NCBI GenBank assembly: GCA_036250195.1
Contig: JAVHZZ010000009.1
Span: 98,152,271 to 98,216,270, forward strand
DNA from: Mixophyes australis
Lineage: Eukaryota > Chordata > Amphibia > Anura > Limnodynastidae
Length of the DNA: 64,000 bases
Reading direction: 5' to 3'
Below the pieces are notes generated by a model that saw only the letters and a program-made list of their open reading frames with translations, was not told the origin of the DNA and made no database searches. Shown here piece after piece: positions 9,545-20,722 of this stretch. Within the stretch, counting starts at the first letter, position 1, and the number at the start of each line of letters is the position of its first letter. The translations under genes were made by a program, and so were the position numbers.

Positions 9545-11334
9545 AATGCAGACCTGTTGAAGGTTTTTTATATATTTTATTGTGGTGCCCAGTGCCCACT
9601 CCTCTAGGCAGTCCAGGTACATTTATTGGTGCGAATCATAAAAGTTCAGGGTTTTTAATATATATTGTGGTGACCCACTCCTCTACGCAGTCCAGGTACA
9701 TTTATTGGTGCGATTCATAAAAGTTCAGGGTTTTTAATATATTGTGGTGACCCACTCCTCTACGCAGTCCAGGTACATTTATTGGTGCGATTCATAAAAG
9801 TTCAGGGTTTTTAAGATATTGTGGTGACCCACTCCTCTACGCAGTCCAGGTACATTTATTGGTGCGAATCATAAAAGTTCAGGGTTTTTAATATATCTTG
9901 TGGTGACCCACTCCTCTACGCAGTCCAGGTACATTTATTGGTGCGATTCATAAAAGTTCAGGGTTTTTAATATATTGTGGTGACCCACTCCTCTACGCAG
10001 TCCAGGTACATTTATTGGTGCGAATCATAAAAGTTCAGGGTTTTTAATATATCTTGTGGTGACCCACTCCTCTACGCAGTCCAGGTACATTTATTGGTGC
10101 AATTCATAAAAGTTCAGGGTTTTTAATATATTCTGGTGACCCACTCCTCTACGCAGTCCAGGTACATTTATTGGTGCGAATCATAAAAGTTCAGGGTTTT
10201 TAATATATCTTGTGGTGACCCACTCCTCTACGCAGTCCAGGTACATTTATTGGTGCGATTCATAAAAGTTCTGGGTTTTTAAGATATTGTGGTGACCCAC
10301 TCCTCTACGCAGTCCAGGTACATTTATTGGTGCGATTCATAAAAGTTCAGGGTTTTTAATAGATATTGTGGTGACCCACTCCTCTTACGCAGTCCAGGTA
10401 CATTTATTGGTGCGAATCATAAAAGTTCAGGGTTTTTAATATATCTTGTGGTGACCCACTCCTCTACGCAGTCCAGGTACATTTATTGGTGCGATTCATA
10501 AAAGTTCTGGGTTTTTAAGATATTGTGGTGACCCACTCCTCTACGCAGTCCAGGTACATTTATTGGTGCGAATCATAAAAGTTCAGGGTTTTTAATATAT
10601 ATTGTGGTGACCCACTCCTCTATGCAGTCCAGGTACATTTATTGGTGCGATTCATAAAAGTTCAGGGTTTTTAATATATATTGTGGTGACCCACTCCTCT
10701 ACGCAGTCCAGGTACATTTATTGGTGCGATTCATAAAACTTCAGGGTTTTTAATATATTGTGGTGACCCACTCCTCTACGCAGTCCAGGTACATTTATTG
10801 GTGCGAATCATAAAAGTTCAGGGTTTTTAATATATATTGTGGTGACCCACTCCTCTACGCAGTCCAGGTACATTTATTGGTGCGATTCATAAAAGTTCAG
10901 GGTTTTTAAGATATTGTGGTGACCCACTCCTCTACGCAGTCCAGGTACATTTATTGGTGCGATTCATAAAAGTTCAGGGTTTTTAAGATATTGTGGTGAC
11001 CCACTCCTCTACGCAGTCCAGGTACATTTATTGGTGCGATTCATAAAAGTTCAGGGTTTTTAATATATATTGTGGTGACCCACTCCTCTACGCAGTCCAG
11101 GTACATTTATTGGTGCGATTCATAAAAGTTCAGGGTTTTTAATATATTGTGGTGACCCACTCCTCTACGCAGTCCAGGTACATTTATTGGTGCGAATCAT
11201 AAAAGTTCAGGGTTTTTAATATATATTGTGGTGACCCACTCCTCTACGCAGTCCAGGTACATTTATTGGTGCGATTCATAAAAGTTCAGGGTTTTTAATA
11301 TATATTGTGGTGACCCACTCCTCTACGCAGTCCA
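9545..11334 (+). repeat. 22-copy minisatellite, 77-80 bp unit, at hAT right end
   Basis: GGTGCGA (once GGTGCAA) recurs at 9628, 9707, 9784, 9861, 9940 and so on to 11268, 22 times, with spacing 77, 79 or 80. Each unit reads TTGTGGTGACCCACTCC, TCTACGCAGTCCAGG, TACATTTATTGG, then CATAAAAGTTCAGGG. Units differ at only a few positions (GAATC/GATTC; ATATATATT/AAGATATT/ATATCTT), mostly in alternating types. There is no variable spacer, so it is not a CRISPR. Confidence 0.97.
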
Positions 11335-11916
11335 GAAAGATACCTTGTTGCAACGTTTTGGACTAATAACTATATTGTGAGGTGTTCAGAATACACTGCA
11401 AATTAGTGGAAATGCTTGTTATTGAATGTTATTGAGGTTAATAATAGCCTAGGAGTGAAAATAAGCCCAAAAACTTGATTTTTAAACTTTTTATGTTTTT
11501 TTCAAAAAAAATCCGAATCCAAAACCTTAAATCCGAACCGAGACCTTTCGTCAAGTGTTTTGCGAGACAAATCCGAACCCCAAAAATAACGAAAATCCGG
11601 ATCCAAAACACAAAACACGAGACCTCAAAAGTCGCCGGTGCACATCCCTAATACTTACCTACTTTCTTCAGCTCCCTTCCGGGAGCCAGCCAGTGGAGGT
11701 GGGCGTGAGGGGGTGGAGCGGCCAAAATTGCCGCGATTCATCGGGAATCGCAGCTTTTGGGATCTAATTCTGCCCACTTCACTAGGAAGTGGGCACTTCC
11801 TAGTGAAGTGGGCAGAATTCGGGAGATTGCCACACTCGCCCGGGAGTCCGGGAAACTCTCGCAAAATGCGGGAGTTTCCCGGACATTCCGGGAGAGTTGG
11901 CAAGTATGTCCTATAT

Positions 11917-13016
11917 GATTGTTCTGAGTAATTTGTTTTTCCACTTACAATAAGAAATCTCACCGGATAAGTATGAAAGGCATCTGAAGAGCTGTTGTGT
12001 CTGATTGCCTGTCATGGATGGTTGTGACAGTCAAACAAAATGAGCTGACATGACCAAAATAATGTCTAAGTGGAATTGTGTACAGACTCCAGAGGTTAAT
12101 TTAATCTAGAATAAGCAAAGAGTGGTCACTTTGGAAAGCAGAGTTTTTTAAAAAAATATAAATAACAGAATGGAATGCTATGTAAAGTGTCTGTATTTTC
12201 TCTGCGATGGAGCACAGAGCCCCTGTACTAGTTAGTCATCCTCACACTAATGGCAGCCCAGGTCACTATTTATAAAGGGTCTGACAAATACCATATTAGA
12301 TACTGCAGGAAGCCCATATCAGGGAACGTTTTCTTTATTTAATGTCTAATGAAGAAAATATAACTGTAAATTTCCAATTCATTTATGTGTCGCTCAGTTT
12401 ATTATACTCTTTGTTCCACAGGAAGAAGAAAAAACTGAAATGATATTAGATTCATTAATCAAAGTAATGCAAAAGTGTAGAGAACTTACCTTGTGATTGC
12501 CTTTCACTAGCTCCCTAGAAGTAATTACTTCAAAAGGTCACTTTACAAGTAAAATCCCTTGACAAGGACATGGAAGAAATTGCAGTACAACTAAGCTAAC
12601 TGCATTTTATTTTAATAGGTAAATGAATTGTGGATATGTTTTCCTATAGGCACCTTTGCATTACATAAAATAAGATGTCAAATGTCAGAGCGGAAGAATA
12701 GGGATGTAGAAAGACCCAGAAATTCTGTTTCTCATGATTTAGTACAATTTTTTGCTAAAATGGTGGTAAAAATGGAATTTAGAAGTGGTGATATGGAAAA
12801 TATAAATCAATGGAATTTATTAGTTTTACAATGAAGGCAATTTTTATTAATAAAAACTAACTGAAATACAAAGGAGCAACCATAATCCTCTTAGATACAA
12901 TACAGCAAATATCAACATGTTTACAAATTGGTTACCTCCCTAAAATGTCAATAATAGTAGAACATAATTTCCTGTAAAAAAAATAAATAAATAAATCTAA
13001 AATTTTTTAAGCTTAA
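11917..13016. other. No recognisable feature
   Basis: AT-rich sequence with no motif I can name. The open frame at 12628-12834 has no recognisable domain. Confidence 0.5.
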
Positions 13017-13140
13017 GGGGCATATTTAATTAAGTAGGGGAATCGCGGGTATGCGCATAAAGTGCCAATACAGTACTGCAACATTGCGGATTTCCCAGTA
13101 ACGCGCAACCGTGAACTGCCTTCTTAATTGAATTTGCCCC
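13017..13140. mobile_element. Short MITE (124 bp)
   Basis: The ends are GGGGCATATTTAATTAAG and, reversed, GGGGCAAATTCAATTAAG (16/18 identical). The left flank ends in TTAA and the right begins AAAG, so a target duplication is not clear. The interior is GC-richer (CGCGGG, CGCGCAACC). The TIR resembles that of the TAA-flanked element at 41147. It abuts the end of the Tx1 LINE. Confidence 0.6.
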
Positions 13141-16100
13141 AAAGAGTCTCCATAACTGTTTGGGGAAAATATGGATGATCCACATCAAAGTTATTCATTC
13201 AGATAAATACATTCCCATAATTTTACATACTCATGGATGTATCGATACTCTTAATCTTGTATGATAGTAGTACTATTTTATAATTGTTATAGTCCAAAGC
13301 ATCAGATCTCTGTGTATACCATTTATAGTTTATGGACCTTCATAGGCTATATCCGAGTACTTTAGAGACTGCAAGCTCCTGATCCTAAGATTATCTGCTA
13401 GTTTCTTCCATAATATACTCCATCCCCCAGCAATCAACTAATGTTGCATTGTTTACTCCTGATGACAAAACAGAGCACAATTCCTATCTGAAATGTTTAA
13501 GAATTTGTAATTACCTAATTTTATTGGCTTATTCTCAATAGAAGATTTCTCTATTCCCCACTTTCTTGGAGACTTGAGACCATATTCCAGATATGGTGGC
13601 CTAGTGGTTAGCACTTCTGCCTCACAGCACTGGGGTCATGAGTTCGATTCCCGACCATGGCCTTATCTGTGTGGAGTTTGTATGTTCTCCCCGTGTTTGC
13701 GTCGGTTTCCTCCGGGTGCTCCGGTTTCCTCCCACACTCCAAAAACATACTGGTAGGTTAATTGGCTGCTATCAAAAATTGACCTTAGTCTCTCTCTCTG
13801 TCTGTGTGTTGTGTGTTTTAGGGAATTTAGACTGTAAGCTCCAATGGGGCAGGGACTGATGTGAATGAGTTCTCTGTACAGCGCTGCGGAATTAGTGGCG
13901 CTATATAAATAAATGATGATGATGATGATATGGTGGGAGGTAGTTCTGTTTCCACCTCGCATCCAAGATTCTACAAAAGGTAATTTCCAATTCCTGATAC
14001 TGTTAACCCACTGAAAACCAACATATGAATCCAAGTTTCCAAAATGTACTCTTAGAAACAAGGTGTCAAACAAAACCCTTAGGTTCAACATATCCAAACC
14101 ACACTTTTTCCTCTGTAGGTAAGTCTTTTTTTTTTGATTCAGTCTGTTGCCTATTAAGAACTGGAAGACAGATTAGAAAGCCTGGTTGAAAAAGTTTCTA
14201 GTAAAGTAAAAATTGCAGCAACATACAAAAATAACAGGAACCGGGAAAGACTTTAATATTATTACAATTTCTCTGTAGGCCAACCTCCAGTCTTTCCACT
14301 GCTGAACCTTTGCATTTTCAATTCCCAACTTTTCCTCACAATTAAAATTGGCATTATCTTTCTTACCAAATTTCACCCCTAAGATCTTTATATGAAAGCA
14401 GGCTTTTGCAAATTCAGGCACATCAAAAGCATGAACATCTAGCCATGTGCAAAAATCTTCACACTATTCGAGGTAGACCAGAGACCCTGAGATCTCTGAA
14501 TAGCTTTTGATGCCTGCAGATAACATCAGGCCCTCTTGAGGCTCAGACACCACTATAGCCTGCATCTGCAGCTACAATCAGAATCAATCAATGTGGGTCC
14601 GATATCCCTCAAAAACCTCAAACTTGTAATGACCTCAAAAATGGGTCAATTTCAAAGACATACAAGAACAGATTCAAAGGGCAACCTTGTATCACCCCTG
14701 CCTCAACTCTGAAAGTGTCATCCTGCCAGTCATTAATCAATGGGAAGCTCTCCACCTCTATATATAACATTTTAAGCCAATGAACAAATTGTCCCAGGAT
14801 ACACCATACTTTGACAAAGTTGAACACAGATAAAAATAATCTACTCTGTCAAAGGATTTAGCCTGGTTTACACCAGCAACATACTTCCCACACGCAAGGG
14901 TTTTCCATCTCTCAAACAACTGTCTCATCCATAGATGTTCCACCCTTTCACTGTGCCAAACTAACAGCTTGATAATAGTGCTGGTGAAAGACACACTAAT
15001 CTAAAAAACAAGATTTTTGCAACAGTCTGCCTATCAACATTCAAGAGGGTTATTGGCCTTATGGACTGAGGCATCCAACGCTTTTATACAAATACACCAG
15101 AATTGAAGCAAGGAGGTCTTTACATTTTTTCTATAAAACTCGGCTCTTATACCAACTGCTCCTGTAGTCTTCTTTTGGCGTAAGTTGCCAATAACCTCCA
15201 TAACCTCTTTCACCATTAATTCTGCTGTCAATGGGGAGAAATCCAAATTATCAGTATCCGGTTTAGGATTTGAATTCAAGAATTGGGCCATCTTTTCTTT
15301 ATCCAAAACCTTTTTCTTGAATAAGTCCACTTACTATGATCCCACCACTCCAAAAATACTCTTGTAAATGACCCTGGGAGTCAATGAAACCTGCTATTAT
15401 TATTATTATTTTTTTTGCCACTCTCTCTCTCTGCAGTTTACAAAAGGACCAGCTGCCCCTGGGAACCCATAATCTCTTTCCAGGATCGAAGATTTGTATC
15501 TGCTGTACTGATGCTGCCTTATTTTCAGACTTAAGCTGGTTAATTTTTTGTCCCGCATCCCTCCCCTCCCCTCTGAATAAAGTGACTCCAATTCTTTACA
15601 GTCTTAGATACTGGCTATACTTACTCTTTCCCCTATTACCTGACAGTCTCTTAAATAGAGAACAGTATCCTTCTTGACATCCTCCCACCAATCTGCACTG
15701 CTCTCATAAATATCCAGCCCTTCCTATTGTTGCTTAAAATAAGTCTCCACAGCCCTCTACCTACATCTGGGCGCTTTATAGGACCCAGATAGAAATACAG
15801 GGCCACATGATCAGAATAAGGAGCTCATTTTTCACTCATCCTATTACCATCTTCTGTAGGTCTATTCTACTACTTCTTCCACATCAAGAGTAAGTGAAGC
15901 CAGGTTTTCTACCATCTTGTTCAAAACATCACGTAAGCCAGCTTGCAAAATAATCCTTTTTTAGGACCTTGGAATCTTTAATCCACCTTCTGCCAGAGGA
16001 TCTGCCACTTGGCATCCTAGCAACATTAAAATCCCCAGTCATAACCAGTGGTATAGATGTGAAAAGATACTGCTTAACTTCATGGAATAAATTGATTCTT

Positions 16101-16260
16101 TTTGGCACTGTCTGGGATCCATAAATATTGATGAGCCTAAAGGTTTACCTCCAAATGCAGGTATATAACCATCGAAACCTCTGTCAATGTGGAATGACAT
16201 CCTGAGTTTTAAAAGAATTTCAGCTCCTGCATATGACTCCTCAGCAAGCACCCAGTAAGA
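13141..16260 (-). pseudogene. Tx1-type L1 LINE ORF2 (endonuclease/reverse transcriptase), decayed
   Basis: Read 5'->3' on the minus strand this is one ORF2 protein with many stops. 16251-16039 encodes endonuclease sequence (GGKPLGSSIFMDPRQC). 15330-15034 encodes the start of RT (LTAELMVKEVMEVIGNLRQ, then AEFYRKN). 14994-14758 encodes the VNQAKSFDRVDYFYL block. 14827-14618 encodes WQDDTFRVEAGVIQGCPLN, the RT motif around QGCPL. 14421-14173 encodes GVKFGKKD...W...LAYREIVIILK. Downstream sequence continues to about 13150 (MLNLRVLFDTLF; WNMVSSLQESG). A SINE at 13600-13927 interrupts the distal part. The Tx1/L1 clade is inferred from the RVEAGVIQGCPL and LAYREIV blocks. Confidence 0.8.
13600..13927 (+). 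mobile_element. tRNA-headed SINE (copy 2) with 9-bp target duplication
   Basis: Same family as 1894-2333, slightly truncated at the head. The direct repeat ATATGGTGG flanks it (13591-13599 and 13928-13936). Removing the SINE and one repeat rejoins the Tx1 reading frame, which supports the boundaries. Confidence 0.9.
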
Positions 16261-16640
16261 TGGACCTGTTTGCCAATCTCTATGAGCTTCATGTAACTGC
16301 TGTACTGTAGATAAGCATCTGAATAAAGATATCTGATATGGTCATACACTGCATGCCTGGATTTCCTAAGTTTAATCCTATTCACGTTTTTCTACCACTT
16401 AACCCTCATCTGGAGAATATTTACAAATGTTATGCCAAGTATCTGGACAATCCTTATGGGGGTGGCCAATTCTTCAACATAAATTGCACGTAGCATTCAG
16501 ATAGGTAGCACTTTCATGGCCAACCTCACCACATAGATTAGGACTGTGCAAACACTGGACACATGACCAGACTTCCCACGTATAAAACATGTCCTGGGCT
16601 GACCTACAGAGAAACATAGCCCTCTTTTAAATAATCAGAG
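16261..16640 (-). pseudogene. Tx1 LINE ORF1 zinc-knuckle region, decayed
   Basis: On the minus strand, 16620-16380 translates in shifting frames to CCHC-like knuckles (CGEVGHES; CNLC-RIGHPHKDC; DTWHNIC). These are typical of ORF1 of Tx1-like L1 elements and lie immediately upstream of ORF2. Frameshifts break it. Confidence 0.6.
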
Positions 16641-17578
16641 AGAATAGAGAGAAAGGAGAGGCACTCCAGCCCCCCCCCCAAAAAAAAAATATTTATATGT
16701 TGAAAAATTATTTTATTTGGAACTTAATTAAAATTCATTCATGCTATCAATTTTCAGACATGATGGTGAAATATTAATTAAAATAGTGATACATAAATGA
16801 CCCTACATATTGTCTGTTTATATATACATGTTGCCTGCTGGATAGTAAGTTTTTACTTCCTCACATTTAATACCTGTGTCACTTCAAGCTTATCCAGTGA
16901 AACATACCCAAATTTAATTGAATCCCTCTTGTGATATGAACCATATGCATATAATATATAAAACCTCTCTTCCATTATCAGTCTTTACTAGACTTAAGCA
17001 TATCAATTCTTCAGAGATGTTTCTAACCACACAATCACACACACAGTCCTAAGTTATGGGTGATCCTACGCCTCCCCTTAGGTCGCATATGTGGTAATGC
17101 TAAACAGGGGGATACTAACTTAGGCTAGTCATCGCGGGGTTGACTGCCGATGCCAGCTGCTACTTCCGGGTTTGGTGACGTCAGAAATTACGTCACTTTC
17201 CCCTGACGTACGTTTCACCTATGCTTTTTCAAGGAAGTGACCCGAACCCAGGTCACTGTTAGTTTATATACATGTGGCGTTCAATCCTATTCTTACTAAC
17301 TTGATTGACATATCAAGTGGCGAATAGCAACAAAGTAAGAAGTTTTTCTGTATATACACAGATCCTTTGCCATTGCATGAGATCCCAGATCAAATATATC
17401 TGCGATTCTCAAGATTTTGAGATTCGGGCAAGTGAATTAGGTCAAAGTCTGGTAGAAAGAGGATACAGTAAAAGATTTGTGAAAAAGGCCCTCAATGATG
17501 TATGGGGGAAGGACCAAGACCATCTAATCTATTCTTGCAAAACTCCATTTCTATTGAGGGTTCAATGTCCCATAGTGA
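16640..17578 (+). mobile_element. Penelope-like element fragment inserted in the Tx1 LINE
   Basis: 17370-17550 translates to CDSQDFEIRASELGQSLVERGYSKRFVKKALNDV (shown in parts: RASELGQ, ERGYSKRFVKKA), a block just after the catalytic core of Neptune-like Penelope reverse transcriptases. Upstream, 17041-17300 is GC-richer and resembles a Penelope terminal (pLTR) region, with GACGTACGTTTCACC and GCTTTTTCAAGG. The flanks are minus-strand LINE sequence on both sides. Confidence 0.65.
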
Positions 17579-19160
17579 TTGCAAACCATTCTCACCTTCA
17601 CTATCTTATCAGCCGCAACACCATTATTATTCATAATATTGTCAGCATTAGCACCATGCATAACAGAAGTCTCCTGAATACAATGCTCAGTTATTTCTCC
17701 TTTCCTTTGACCCAGCTGTTGCATCTCTCTGCTGGAATCCATTTTCCAGAAGTGTGCTGACTCATCTGTTGTTTAACAATGCCCCTCTGGACCTGAGGTG
17801 TTTGAACTGGACTTGCGCTTTCTCTCTGCTGCTTTACTACCACTGTCTGTCCCTTCTTGTATAAATCTCCTTCCTTAAAAGAAAGACCTGCCTCTTGCAA
17901 TTCTGGTCTCTTCTGTGACAGCTTTGCACCATCTGGGAGGTCTTCAGACTCAGACTCACATGAAGATCTGGATTCTGACTCTATTTTCTCTCTGTAATTT
18001 GTGACCTCTTTATTTGCATCAACATATTCCTGATTTTTATATACTTCTGCAACAGGTCCCAACTGCTCTAAGACATAATCAATGTCTCTTACAACAATTG
18101 CAAGGTCTACACTTAATGAATTGTGTTTACCATCATATAAAGCTTCTTTGCTTGGATTTGCATCTTTTAGTTTGTAAACACATTAAATCCATTTTTGCAT
18201 TGCCAGCTTTGTTTTCTGTAAAGCCTCCATTTATTATTTACAAGTGCAGGGATTTTATCTGCTAGGTGCAGCTTGGGTGCACACTCTGCCCCTTTAAGAC
18301 TCTGCATTGATAATTCTCTTCTTAAAACCACTCAGTCTCTTTGGAGAATGTCTCCCCTTAGTCATGTCCATATTTGTGAGTTGTAATTGCCATCATTGCT
18401 GCTCCCATGTGGTCACTATCTCCAGATTGCAGCCTGGATCCTGGGCTTGTGGTAGTTGCAGCTTTACCAGGATGTTACTTCTCAGCAGATTGCAGCTTAG
18501 TGGGAACCACTGACACAGGCTTTGTCACATTATTAGTATTGCCAAGATCACCTCCACCTAACTGGGATTGAGTGCAACCTGGGCGTACCAGGCTGGTCAC
18601 AAGCACTTGCTGTTATGAGTTTTCTTGCATAATCTGCTATTCCAGGGATGTTATCCTCTGTCTCTGGGGGTGGGGGATCATTTGCACACCGGGTGAGTTT
18701 TGTGGACATTGTTTGGCCTCCTATGCTCTTTGCAGTTTTTGTTGTGTTCTTTACTTTGTATTTTGTTGCATTTGTTTTTGAGGCTGTTGCATTTACTATT
18801 CCATTTGTTTGCTGCTAGACATTCCAAACCTTTGTCTTATTTAGTAATTGCACATTCTCTTTATTTCCTTCATCTTTTTCTTTTTCCGCAGTCACTGCAC
18901 TTGCTCTGGTGACATTCACCACATTACCTGGCTGAGAAATAACTTTAGGTTTTGAAATCACTGCTGTTTTGGTCTGGGAGTTGTCTCCCGGAAAGGGCCA
19001 AGTGACATGGGGCTTGATTGGAGAGTTTCCCCACCCAGATATCTGACAAGCACAACCGCCTTCCCTATCAGGAGTTATAGGGAGGAGCTACAATGAAGTC
19101 AGTAGGAGAAGTGGTGGCATGGAAACCACTGTACACCCCCCCACTTTAAAAACTGTGTAT
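17579..19160 (-). pseudogene. Tx1 LINE ORF1 N-terminal region and 5' UTR, decayed
   Basis: Minus-strand frames at 17742-17551 and 18062-17691 encode hydrophilic, Ser/Glu-rich protein (ESESRSSCESESEDL) consistent with a LINE ORF1 upstream of the knuckles. 18180-18060 extends it (VDLAIVVRDIDYVLEQLGPV). No fold is recognisable. The assignment rests on position and orientation relative to the knuckles and ORF2. 18300-19160 is presumed to be ORF1 start and 5' UTR, without direct evidence. Confidence 0.4.
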
Positions 19161-19163
19161 GTG

Positions 19164-19169
19164 CATATA

Positions 19170-19230
<61 letters not shown>
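19164..19230. repeat. (TG)n(TA)n microsatellite
   Basis: A near-perfect TA run with a short GT lead. Confidence 0.95.
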
Positions 19231-19234
<4 letters not shown>

Positions 19235-19280
19235 AAACCTTACAAATCAATACAAATATATTGAACTAATTCTTTAATAA

Positions 19281-19640
19281 GGCTGCACGGTGGCCTAGTG
19301 GTTAGCACTTCTGACTCACAGCACTGGGGTCATGAGTTCAATTCCCGACTATGGCCTTATCTGTGTGGAGTTTGTATGTTCTCCCTGTGTTTGCGTGGGT
19401 TTCCTCTGGGTGCTCCGGTTTCCTCCCACACTCCAAAATAAACATACTGGTAGGTTAATTAGCTGCAATCAAAATTGACCCTAGTCTCTCTCTGTCTGTA
19501 CCTGTGTGTGTCTATATTAGGAAATTTAGACTGTAAGCTCCAATGGGGCAGGGACTGATATGAATGAGTTCTCTGTACAGCGCTGCGGAATTAGTGGCAC
19601 TATATAAATAAATGATGATGATGAATGATGATGAATAATG
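19281..19640 (+). mobile_element. tRNA-headed SINE (copy 3)
   Basis: Starts GGCTGCACGGTGGCCTAGTGG and ends AAATAAATGATGATGATG with a degenerate GATGAAT tail. It has the same head, central block and L2-like tail as the other copies and is full length at the 5' end. Confidence 0.9.
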
Positions 19641-19969
19641 TAGTATAAATGTAAGCTACATTGACTGTATAAAATTGTAAGGTATACCTGTTTTTTAGAA
19701 ATGTGTATCACCTAATCATTACTCTGAATCAATTTCCTACTTTAATCTGATGTGAATACAGCCTATATAAATAATATTGTTAGATATAATACAATATACT
19801 TCTAAGAAGAATAAGTCAACCAATCATAACCCAAAAACATAAGTTAATTAAAAATTGATATAACAAAAAGCATATGATCAATGATATAGAAAATATATAT
19901 TTATAAAACCTAACTAAAATAATAAACTAATTAAAGAAAACTAAATAAAGAAAACTCCTTATTTAAACC

Positions 19970-20340
19970 ATGAGTTGTCATTGATTTCCAACTATGGATC
20001 CAACAAGCTTCTCCTTGTAATAACAATTTATCAAGATCACTCGTCAAAGGGGCAAGGTCTGGTCATTTTTGCACTCACAATAAAATAAAAGTCAATGCGC
20101 TTATCTGTTAACCACTCCAGTGGAATAGATCTCAATTGTGTTCCCCCTCCGGTATAGGAATAGTTACTGCCCCACAGCTTCCACACATAAATTCTCTGGA
20201 AGTAGTTCCAATGGGCTCCACACAGACAGCGATTGAATAGGAAGTTATTGTACCAACCTAATGCGTTTCGTCTGCAGCACTTTCACATGGTGGCCTCCAT
20301 TTCACCCACACCTCTAGACCCCACAGGCACAGGTTTAATT
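19970..20340 (-). mobile_element. Possible Penelope terminal (pLTR-like) fragment
   Basis: AATGCGTTTCGTCTGCAGC and its surroundings resemble the terminal regions of the Penelope elements in this window (reverse: GACGAAACGCATT). There is no coding sequence. Weak; based on motif likeness only. Confidence 0.3.
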
Positions 20341-20555
20341 AAGGTAATGTACTATTGCTGGGTTTTTTTCATATTCTGTCATTCCTGGTGCATATTTCGG
20401 GATCCTTGATGACGTTCTGAGGTAAGGTGTGAGGACCATAATTTGATACGTTGTACAAACAAACTATTATCTGAGATGCATAATAATTACCATCATATGT
20501 ATAGGTATTAGTCCCTATAATATTACACTATAAGGCACCCTGCTTTCTTTCCTTT

Positions 20556-20605
20556 CTATATAGATAGATATATATATAGATATAGGTAGATAGATATAGA
20601 TAGAT

Positions 20606-20641
<36 letters not shown>

Positions 20642-20662
20642 ATAGATAGATGTGTATATATG

Positions 20663-20721
<59 letters not shown>
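20556..20721. repeat. (GATA)n / (TA)n / (TG)n compound microsatellite
   Basis: Runs of GATA, then TA with GTGTGTG interruptions. The long translated frames here are repeat artefacts. Confidence 0.95.

Positions 20722-20722
<1 letters not shown>

Larger units (their letters stand above)
3331..11650 (+). mobile_element. hAT transposon, near-complete (8,320 bp), BED-finger type
   Basis: Termini are TAGGGATGAGCGC at the left and, reversed, TAGGGATGTGCAC at the right. They are flanked by the 8-bp target duplication ATACTTAC (3323-3330 and 11651-11658), as the hAT superfamily requires. Order: left end with inverted TCCGA/TCGGA motifs (3331-3530), GCTGT array, ~300-bp tandem repeats, transposase (4603-7600, one frameshift), poly(A) signal, hairpin-bearing repeat units (7640-9410), a 22-copy minisatellite (9545-11334), and a right end rich in ATCCGAA/CCAAAAC motifs (11335-11650). 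The perfect duplication and single lesion indicate a fairly young insertion. At 8.3 kb it is long for a hAT element; the repeats account for the excess. Confidence 0.93.
3322..11908. mobile_element. Small hAT-like MITE, split by the 8.3 kb hAT
   Basis: The MITE consists of 3322-3330 (CATACTTAC) plus 11659-11908, about 259 bp when the hAT and one copy of its duplication are ignored. Its ends are CATACTTACCTAC and, reversed, CATACTTGCCAAC. The 8-bp target duplication TCCTATAT is present at 3314-3321 and 11909-11916. Inside is a perfect hairpin: arms 11766-11791 and 11794-11819 with loop GG. A second imperfect palindrome built on CCCGGGAG/CCGGGAAACTC lies at about 11836-11895. The hAT landed within 9 bp of the MITE terminus. 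Confidence 0.88.

Noticed and set aside
9545..11334. CRISPR-like regular array
   Set aside because: The whole 77-80 bp unit repeats, there are no unique spacers, and the context is a eukaryotic hAT element.
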